Positions 1 through 4,944 of a DNA stretch of 8,844 bases are shown one piece after another; positions within the stretch are counted from its first letter, which is position 1, and the number at the start of each line of letters is the position of its first letter. Source of the stretch: an uncultured Variovorax sp. (GTDB taxonomy: Bacteria; Pseudomonadota; Gammaproteobacteria; Burkholderiales; Burkholderiaceae); assembly GCA_946478645.1 (NCBI GenBank), contig CAMLCW010000213.1:1-8844 (forward strand), in the 5' to 3' direction. The position numbers and the translations under genes were made by a program. The notes under the pieces are model-generated. The model was not told where the DNA came from, made no database searches, and saw only the letters and a list, made by a program, of their open reading frames with translations.

Positions 1-1
1 C

Positions 2-1312
2 GAGCACAAGCTCGATGCCGATCTGCGGTCGTGGCTGGCCTTCGCCGTCGAGAAGCTCGATGAACTGCGCGTGCTGCGTGCCGTGCTCGACGACCGCGAA
101 GACAGCGTGGCCGACGCGCTCCGCAGCGCCCGCGCGGCGGTGGCGGCACGCCGCACCAGCGCACGCGTGCACCGCGCCGACGTGGCGCTGCGGCTCGCGC
201 GCAGCGTGGCGGGCGACGACCGCCGCGGTTCCGGCTTCGCGCAGCGCCAGCCATTGCAGCGCGCCCGCTTCGCGTTGCCTGCGCTGCCGACCACCACCAT
301 CGGTTCGTTCCCGCAGACGCCGCAGATCCGTGCCGCACGCGCCGCCTTCAGGCGCGGCGAGCTCGATGCGCCCGGCTACCGCGAGAAGATGCGCGCCGAA
401 ATCGCGCTGGCGGTTCGCAAGCAGGAAGAACTCGGCCTCGACGTGCTGGTGCATGGCGAGGCCGAGCGCAACGACATGGTCGAGTATTTCGGCGAGCAGC
501 TCGACGGCTTTGCGTTCACCGCCAACGGCTGGGTGCAGTCGTACGGCTCGCGCTGCGTGAAGCCGCCGGTGATCTTCGGTGACGTGTCGCGCCCCGCGGC
601 CATGACGGTCGAATGGACCGCCTACGCGCAGAGCCTCACCAGGCGGCCGATGAAAGGCATGCTGACGGGGCCGGTGACGATCCTGCAGTGGTCCTTCGTG
701 CGTGACGACCAGCTGCGCAGCGTCACCTGCGAGCAGATCGCCTGGGCGATCCGCGACGAGGTGGCCGACCTCGAAGCCGCGGGCATCGGCATCGTCCAGA
801 TCGACGAGCCCGCGATCCGCGAGGGCCTGCCGCTGCGCCGCGCGGGCTGGCCGGCCTACCTGGCCTGGGCCACGCGCGCGTTCCGTCTCAGTGCCTCGGG
901 CGTGCGCGACGAGACGCAGATCCACACCCACATGTGCTACTCGGAATTCAACGACATCCTGCCCGAGATCGCGGCCATGGACGCCGACGTGATCACCATC
1001 GAGACCAGCCGCTCCGACATGGCGCTGCTGCGCGGGTTCGGCGGCCTCGGCGGCCCGGGCGAGGGCGAGGGCGGCTTCCGCTACCCGAACGAGATCGGCC
1101 CCGGCGTCTACGACATTCATTCGCCGCGCGTGCCCTCGGTCGACGAGATCGTGCGCCTCATGCGCAAGGCCGCCGCCGTGGTGCCGCCCGCCAACCTCTG
1201 GATCAACCCCGACTGCGGCCTCAAGACCCGCGGCTGGCCGGAGACCGAGGCGGCGCTCGCGAACATGGTGGCCGCGGCCAAGCGGCTGCGCGCGGAGCTC
1301 GCCCCGGCCTGA
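2..1312 (+). CDS. metE: Cobalamin-independent methionine synthase MetE, C-terminal part (5' end outside window)
   Basis: Transfers a methyl group from 5-methyltetrahydropteroyl-triglutamate to homocysteine, the last step of methionine synthesis, in the cytoplasm without vitamin B12. The frame is open from base 2, so the gene begins upstream; 436 residues remain of a family usually about 750-770 long. The C-terminal catalytic barrel is complete, starting near [10 protein letters not shown] (about 291-320). The zinc ligands of the family are present: His (929-931) and Cys (935-937) in HTHMCYSEF, Glu (1001-1003) in IETSRSD, and Cys (1214-1216) in [10 protein letters not shown]. Relative to E. 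coli MetE, as I recall that sequence, His-Cys and His-Glu spacings match exactly, but Glu-to-last-Cys is 10 residues longer because of a glycine-rich insert at 1040-1075. The DIHSP motif with the catalytic His is intact. The upstream regulatory region, where metR often lies, is not in view. Confidence 0.97.
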   Translation, partial: EHKLDADLRSWLAFAVEKLDELRVLRAVLDDREDSVADALRSARAAVAARRTSARVHRADVALRLARSVAGDDRRGSGFAQRQPLQRARFALPALPTTTIGSFPQTPQIRAARAAFRRGELDAPGYREKMRAEIALAVRKQEELGLDVLVHGEAERNDMVEYFGEQLDGFAFTANGWVQSYGSRCVKPPVIFGDVSRPAAMTVEWTAYAQSLTRRPMKGMLTGPVTILQWSFVRDDQLRSVTCEQIAWAIRDEVADLEAAGIGIVQIDEPAIREGLPLRRAGWPAYLAWATRAFRLSASGVRDETQIHTHMCYSEFNDILPEIAAMDADVITIETSRSDMALLRGFGGLGGPGEGEGGFRYPNEIGPGVYDIHSPRVPSVDEIVRLMRKAAAVVPPANLWINPDCGLKTRGWPETEAALANMVAAAKRLRAELAPA

Positions 1313-1316
1313 GGGG

Positions 1317-1340
1317 CATGGCGCCAATAATGGCGCCATG
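1317..1340. repeat. Perfect 10-bp inverted repeat between metE and the next gene, covering its start codon
   Basis: The left arm CATGGCGCCA (1317-1326), loop ATAA (1327-1330) and right arm TGGCGCCATG (1331-1340) pair without mismatch, beginning four bases after the metE stop. A second short stem (GCCCC at 1301-1305 with GGGGC at 1313-1317) abuts it across the metE stop codon. No run of T follows, so this is not a classic intrinsic terminator. It could be a processing or Rho-related 3' end for metE, a binding site for a dimeric regulator, or a hairpin limiting translation of the next gene, whose ATG (1338-1340) is the last three bases of the right arm. The function is inferred only. Confidence 0.6.
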
Positions 1341-2213
1341 TGCTTTCACTCCGTTCGTCGGCGATCCGTTCTTCTTCTTTCCGCACTGCCGTGGCTCTTC
1401 GGTGCGGCCGTGCTCCTGGCGCCGGCGCAGGCGCGCGCGCAAGGCCGGGCCGAGGCGCTGATGCTGTTCGAAGGCGTCCAGGCGCGCTACCAGGCGGCCT
1501 ATGCGCCGGGCGCCGTCTCGCGCGACGCGCACCAGTTGCTGGAGCCGCCCGACCAAGCCATTGCCGGCAAGGCGTTCGCTGCGCTCGATCAGGCCGCGGC
1601 CCGTGCCTTCGACGTGGCCGCTTCGGTCGAGGCCATCCGGCAGGAAGTGGCAGTGGCCGGGCAGGGCGGCGCGGCACCGGGGCCGCAGGTGCAGGCGGCA
1701 CTCGCGCGGCTCGCGAAGCTGCGCGCCGACCATGCCGCGATGGACGAAGCGGCCAAGGCCGCCTTCATCCAGCGCCAACATGCGAAACCCGCCGATGCGG
1801 TGCGCACCGAACTGCTCGAACGCATGGCCATGGTCGAACTGCGCGAGGTCGACTTCTCGAGCCAGCTGCTGCTGGGCGCGGTGGTCAAGCAGCTCGCGCG
1901 CGGCAATGCGGGCCAGTACACGGCGCTGCCCGATGCCACGCTCGACATGGCGCTCGACACGCTGTGGTCGCGCGGCGTCACCTCGCCGCGCCCGCGCAAC
2001 CTGCTGATCGTGGCGCAGGCGTTCGAACGGCAACTCGCGCAGGCGCTGCTCGCGGCGCTCCCCGATGCGGATGCGGCGGCGCTGCTCGCCTGGCGCAGCG
2101 ATGCGCAGGCAGGAGCCGAGCGCGAGGCGCTCGTCGGCGCCTACCGGGCCGAGGTCAAGGCGAGCGGCGCGGTCGCGATCCGGACGCTGCTGCGCGGCTG
2201 GCCGCGCTCGTGA
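1338..2213 (+). CDS. Predicted exported protein of unknown function
   Basis: I do not recognise the family. The 291-residue product begins with a plausible Sec signal peptide: a basic n-region with three arginines (residues 7-9), a hydrophobic core (11-28) and an ARA-Q cleavage site after residue 34. The mature part would be periplasmic or secreted, about 257 residues, rich in alanine, leucine and glutamine and probably all helical. It has no cysteine, no lipobox and no further membrane segment. The ATG at 1338 is chosen because the signal peptide requires it. No good ribosome binding site precedes it, since the upstream bases form the hairpin at 1317-1340. It lies 25 bases after metE on the same strand, so co-transcription is possible. 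The arginine run is only a weak match to a twin-arginine motif. The frame shows steady high-GC codon use, and the long reverse-strand frame over the same stretch is taken as its shadow. Confidence 0.75.
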   Translation: MCFHSVRRRSVLLLSALPWLFGAAVLLAPAQARAQGRAEALMLFEGVQARYQAAYAPGAVSRDAHQLLEPPDQAIAGKAFAALDQAAARAFDVAASVEAIRQEVAVAGQGGAAPGPQVQAALARLAKLRADHAAMDEAAKAAFIQRQHAKPADAVRTELLERMAMVELREVDFSSQLLLGAVVKQLARGNAGQYTALPDATLDMALDTLWSRGVTSPRPRNLLIVAQAFERQLAQALLAALPDADAAALLAWRSDAQAGAEREALVGAYRAEVKASGAVAIRTLLRGWPRS

Positions 2214-2407
2214 GCGCGTGCCGGTGACGGAGGGCGCACGCTCCCGGCGTGTTTCAAATGAGTGGAGCTCTCGGGGAATGTGACTTTGTGCTCTTATGGG
2301 GGTGATATGGCTCCATTTAGGAGCTGTTGGGGTTGGATGTGCCAGGGCCCCCCGTTTTATCGGGCAGACTCGAAATCATCCAAAGCCCAGTCAAGAAAGA
2401 AATCGAA

Positions 2408-2749
2408 ATGAAGTCCACCCACATTCTTCTCTCCACTGCTCTGTCCCTGTTCGCCGCCGCAGGCGCCCATGCAGAAACCTACGAGGGTGTGCATCCGCTG
2501 ACCTCCGGCTACAGCCGCGCAGAGGTCGAGCGTCAGGCCGTGGCTGCCGCGCGTGCAGGCAATCTCTACGGCGACCTCGCCATGGGCGGCGTGGCCCCGG
2601 TGCGGGCCGGCAGCGTTGATCGTGCCACGGTGTACAAGGAAGCCGTGGCGACTGCCCACGCGCGGGGTCAGAACCTGCGCCCTGAAGCTTTCCCCGGGAG
2701 CATGATCCCCGCGCAGGCGCGCAGCCTCCTGCGCAAGGCTGCGCTGTAA
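2408..2749 (+). CDS. Small periplasmic DUF4148-like protein, copy 1
   Basis: The 113-residue protein has a clear Sec signal peptide (Lys2, hydrophobic core 6-18, cleavage after AHA at residue 22), leaving a 91-residue mature protein starting ETYEGV. The frame is open further upstream, but the ATG at 2408 is chosen because the signal peptide starts there and copy 2 begins at the equivalent place. A purine-rich AAGAAAG stretch lies just upstream. The product resembles short periplasmic proteins common in Comamonadaceae and Burkholderia, often annotated DUF4148; the family assignment is from memory and its function is unknown. The mature part has an SRAEV segment followed by an alanine-rich helix and the motif AVATAHARGQNLRPEAF. 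It is about 68% identical (77 of 113, ungapped) to the protein at 2983-3324. A poor promoter match (TTGGAT at 2333, TTTTAT at 2355, 16-base spacer) lies upstream and is not relied on. Confidence 0.88.
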   Translation: MKSTHILLSTALSLFAAAGAHAETYEGVHPLTSGYSRAEVERQAVAAARAGNLYGDLAMGGVAPVRAGSVDRATVYKEAVATAHARGQNLRPEAFPGSMIPAQARSLLRKAAL

Positions 2750-2842
2750 GTCGAACTTCCGGCTGCCGGCCGACAGGGGTTGGGCCGGTTGCGCGATACT
2801 CGCCAGCCGGTCGAGTGAGGCAAAATTCTTACTTCAGCTGCG

Positions 2843-2867
2843 ACTTTCCGCTTCGGCGCAGGAAAGT
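2843..2867. other. Hairpin in the spacer between the paralogues
   Basis: ACTTTCC (2843-2849) pairs with GGAAAGT (2861-2867). The 11-base loop contains GC-TTCG-GC, a stable UUCG-type tetraloop stem if transcribed. It lies 94 bases after copy 1 and about 115 bases before copy 2. No T-run follows, so termination is doubtful. It may be part of a long 5' leader or a 3' end of the first transcript. The pairing is visible in the sequence; the role is unknown. Confidence 0.35.
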
Positions 2868-2982
2868 TCCGCGTCATTGTTTCAGTTTCATGAACACTGC
2901 GGTTCGATTCGTTGAGGGTTTTCCCTTGGTTTGTGGTGCAAACTTCAAGGCATCCAAAGTCGAAACCAAGAAGGAACCTGAA

Positions 2983-3324
2983 ATGAAGACCTCGAACATC
3001 CTCGCCGCCGCCGCTCTCTCCCTGCTCGCCGCCGCTGGCGCCCACGCAGAAACCTACGAGGGCGTGCAGCCCCTGACCTCCGGCTACAGCCGCGCCGACA
3101 TCGCGCCGCAAGCCGCTGCCGCTGCCCGTGAAGGCAATGTCTACGGCGAAGTCGCCTCGGCCGGCGTGGCCCCGGTGCTCGCCAGCGCCACCGACCGCGC
3201 TGCCGTGCGCAACGAAGCCGTGGCCGCTGCCCACGCGCCCGGCCAGAACCTGCGCCGCGAAGCCTTCGCCGGCAGCGTGATCCCCGAGCAGGCACGCAGC
3301 TTCACGCGCCAAGCCGGCCTGTAA
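2983..3324 (+). CDS. Small periplasmic DUF4148-like protein, copy 2
   Basis: This 113-residue paralogue of the preceding gene has the same layout: a Sec signal peptide ending AHA at residue 22, a mature ETYEGV start, an SRADI segment, an alanine-rich middle and a conserved AHAPGQNLRREAF block near the C-terminus. The ATG at 2983 is supported by AAGGA at 2971-2975, seven bases upstream, a better ribosome binding site than copy 1 has, which suggests stronger translation. The frame is open for 56 codons further upstream, but that extension has no ribosome site and would bury the signal peptide. The gene ends 63 bases before a strong intrinsic terminator, so the transcript stops there. Function is unknown. 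Abundant periplasmic stress or envelope proteins are a fair guess only. Both copies look intact and under coding constraint. Confidence 0.9.
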   Translation: MKTSNILAAAALSLLAAAGAHAETYEGVQPLTSGYSRADIAPQAAAAAREGNVYGEVASAGVAPVLASATDRAAVRNEAVAAAHAPGQNLRREAFAGSVIPEQARSFTRQAGL

Positions 3325-3387
3325 TTCACAGGCGGGCAGAGCGCCGACGCCCTTGGGTGGCCGGCGCTCCGGAAAGCAAAGACAGCC

Positions 3388-3430
3388 AGAGCCGGACAGT
3401 GCGACAGCACCGTCCGGCTTTTGCTTTTTT
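3388..3430 (+). terminator. Rho-independent terminator after the paralogue pair
   Basis: The left arm (3388-3397) pairs with the right arm (3412-3421) over ten pairs, one of them G-T, centred on GCCGGAC/GTCCGGC. An A-C mismatch follows, then an inner GTGC (3399-3402) / GCAC (3407-3410) stem with a GACA loop. The T-rich tail TTTTGCTTTTTT (3419-3430) follows directly. This is the most convincing terminator in the window. A weaker stem, AGCGCCG (3340-3346) with CGGCGCT (3362-3368), lies between the stop codon and this terminator. Confidence 0.9.
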
Positions 3431-3562
3431 GGGCCGGCGTCGGCACGCAGACCGGCCGTTTGCCGGAGCCGCCAGACCCCATGGCACCACGAACAGCATA
3501 TGGTCGCGCCGGACGGCGTTGGACAAAATTCCCGACTTCAATCCACCAATGAAAGTCGCTCC

Positions 3563-4111
3563 ATGTCCGATCCCGAGACGCTCACCGCACAGGTGGTCAA
3601 CATCCTGAGGCACGACAAATTCATCGCGCGCCACAACTTCGCCATTGGCTCGCTGCGGATTTGGCCGCGCGCCTACCACGACGTAGCCGACGCGATCACC
3701 GCAGGCAAGATTCGCGTTGGGTCCAGCGTGAGTGCGGGCAACGCCGCTGAATACGATATGCGCTTTGCCGTGATGGACGTGTCAGAGAACCTCAACGTTC
3801 TCGACGAGCGTGATCGCGCGGTGGTGTTCCACGAAGCGACGCACGCCCACCTCGACATGCTGGCGTTCGGCGAACATTCGGGCTACGAGAACGAAGCCAT
3901 GGGCTACATCGCCGAGGCGCTCTATACGCTGGCTGCGAAGGGGCGCGACGTTCCCTCGCACCCCATCCGCGTGGTCGCCAAGCCGATCGCGGCCAAGGTG
4001 TACGCCGGCATGTACGCGATCCCGCAGGCCGACGTCGCCGCGCTGACCGCCGCCATCGCCGCCGTGCCCGCCTACAGCCGGATGCCGCGCTACACCAGCA
4101 ACGGACTCTGA
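3563..4111 (+). CDS. Small cytoplasmic protein with an HExxH zincin-like motif
   Basis: The 182-residue product has no signal peptide or membrane segment. Residues 87-99 read VVFHEATHAHLDM, in which His90-Glu91-x-x-His94 is an HExxH zinc-binding motif. Residues 109-121, ENEAMGYIAEALY, could supply the third zinc ligand (Glu109 or Glu111) on the following helix, as in gluzincin-type metallopeptidases. The pattern is reminiscent of ImmA/IrrE peptidases, but no DNA-binding domain is present and the overall family is not recognised. The start MSDPETL at 3563 is chosen because the frame upstream runs through the terminator at 3388-3430 and codes nothing sensible; only a weak GAAAG precedes it. The gene is alone between two terminator-like hairpins, so it probably has its own promoter. 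Its nucleotide composition is slightly less GC-rich than that of its neighbours. A structural, non-enzymatic HExxH cannot be ruled out. Confidence 0.85.
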   Translation: MSDPETLTAQVVNILRHDKFIARHNFAIGSLRIWPRAYHDVADAITAGKIRVGSSVSAGNAAEYDMRFAVMDVSENLNVLDERDRAVVFHEATHAHLDMLAFGEHSGYENEAMGYIAEALYTLAAKGRDVPSHPIRVVAKPIAAKVYAGMYAIPQADVAALTAAIAAVPAYSRMPRYTSNGL

Positions 4112-4125
4112 CCCCGCCAACGGCG

Positions 4126-4149
4126 CCGCCGGCGTTACCGGCGGTTGCT
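4126..4149 (+). terminator. Possible intrinsic terminator after the HExxH gene
   Basis: CCGCCGG (4126-4132) pairs perfectly with CCGGCGG (4138-4144) around a CGTTA loop, followed by TTGCTTT. The stem is strong but the T-run is short and interrupted. It begins 15 bases after the stop codon at 4109-4111, a suitable place to separate this gene from the operon that begins at 4222. Confidence 0.5.
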
Positions 4150-4221
4150 TTAGTGGCTGCCTGCGCGAGCCGCCCGCGCGGGGGCCCGGTGTAGACTGCC
4201 AGGTTTTGCGTTCTGGCGTTC

Positions 4222-4944
4222 ATGGGGCAAGTTTCACAGCAGCGGCGCACGGCCTTCAGCGATTCGGCGCTCGTTCGCTTGCTCCTCGGGCTCGCCCAGG
4301 CCGACGTGCGGGAACCGCGCCAGGCCACGGCCGACCAGCTGAGCCAGTGGTTCGGCTGGACCGATGCGATCTCGCTCTCGGCGGCGCTCGACGGCGGCGC
4401 CTCCGGCTTGCCTTCGGCCGGCCGCAGCGCACCGGGCGCGGAGGAACGCGAATGTGCCCGCGTGCGCACGGCACTGGCCAAGGCCATTGCCGAAGACGCC
4501 ACCTGGCGGCGCGGCGGCAAGAACGCCGACGCCGAACCCGACTTCACGCCCTACCGACGGCGCTACCTCGCCCAGCAACAGGCGCTCGATGCGGCCGTCG
4601 GCCCGCTGCGCGCACGGTTGCGCGCGCGGCTGGCGGCGCGTTCGCCCGCCATGGCGCGGCTCGCGTCGGTCGACGTGGTGATGGAGCAGGTGCTCGCGCC
4701 GCGCGAGCGCAGCTTTCTCGCGGCCGTGCCCGGGCTGCTCGAAAAGCACTTCGAGCGCCTGCGGCCCGCCGATTCGGCAGCGCCGGACCCGGCCGAAGCG
4801 CCTGGCCCGCCCGGGCCCTGGCTCGACGCCTTCCACAACGACATCCGGAACGTGCTGCTGGCCGAACTGGACTTCCGATTCCAACCCGTCGAAGGGCTGC
4901 TCGATGCCCTTCGCATGAGGCAACCCAAAGAGTGCCATGAATAG
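4222..4944 (+). CDS. DUF3348-family protein, first gene of the motor-like operon
   Basis: This 240-residue soluble protein has no signal peptide or membrane segment. It matches my recollection of the DUF3348 family, uncharacterised proteins of Betaproteobacteria. Residues 10-55 form a conserved helical N-terminus with SALVRLLLGLAQ and QWFGWTDA; a variable stretch follows. Residues 109-170 hold the main block PYRRRYLAQQQALDAAVGPL and a later VPGLLEKHFERL segment. After a proline-rich linker (about 175-198), Trp200 begins a C-terminal block with ELDFRFQPVEGLLDAL. The ATG at 4222 lacks a clear ribosome binding site; TAGACT at 4192-4197 is a faint -10 candidate. The gene overlaps the next by 8 bases (4937-4944), so the two are translationally coupled. 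As a cytoplasmic partner of a membrane motor, it may bind the tail or deliver the output; this is inference from context only. Confidence 0.88.
   Translation: MGQVSQQRRTAFSDSALVRLLLGLAQADVREPRQATADQLSQWFGWTDAISLSAALDGGASGLPSAGRSAPGAEERECARVRTALAKAIAEDATWRRGGKNADAEPDFTPYRRRYLAQQQALDAAVGPLRARLRARLAARSPAMARLASVDVVMEQVLAPRERSFLAAVPGLLEKHFERLRPADSAAPDPAEAPGPPGPWLDAFHNDIRNVLLAELDFRFQPVEGLLDALRMRQPKECHE

Larger units (their letters stand above)
2377..3324 (+). repeat. Tandem gene duplication (two copies about 575 bases apart)
   Basis: The two 342-base genes at 2408-2749 and 2983-3324 have the same length and align without gaps at protein level, about 68% identical by hand count. The duplication also covers the leader: CATCCAAAG occurs 31 bases before the first ATG (2377-2385) and 32 bases before the second (2951-2959), and both leaders end in an A/G-rich stretch and GAAATGAA around the start codon. 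The spacer between the genes (2750-2950) shows no clear relation to the region before copy 1. The divergence indicates an old duplication. Confidence 0.85.

Noticed and set aside
1338..1440. Twin-arginine export signal on the unknown exported protein
   Set aside because: There is an arginine run, but the residues around it do not fit the S/T-R-R-x-F-L-K pattern well. A Sec signal peptide explains the sequence equally or better.
934..1461. Alternative plus-strand frame spanning the end of metE and the start of the next gene
   Set aside because: Its product is Arg/Pro-rich without domain or signal, and it overlaps conserved metE sequence in another frame. The apparent ATGs around 1318 come from the hairpin arms.
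2766..2788. CCGGCC (2766-2771) / GGCCGG (2783-2788) stem after copy 1 as a terminator
   Set aside because: The stem has six pairs, the loop has eleven bases and no T-run follows. Such short GC matches are common by chance in this composition.
3353..3562. N-terminal extension of the HExxH protein, open for 70 codons upstream
   Set aside because: It would run through the terminator at 3388-3430, and its translation has no plausible conserved segment. The ATG at 3563 gives a sensible start.
3563..4111. Assignment of the HExxH protein to the ImmA/IrrE family
   Set aside because: Only the motif spacing and the ENEA helix are similar. The helix-turn-helix and flanking sequence usual in that family are not seen, so no family name was given.
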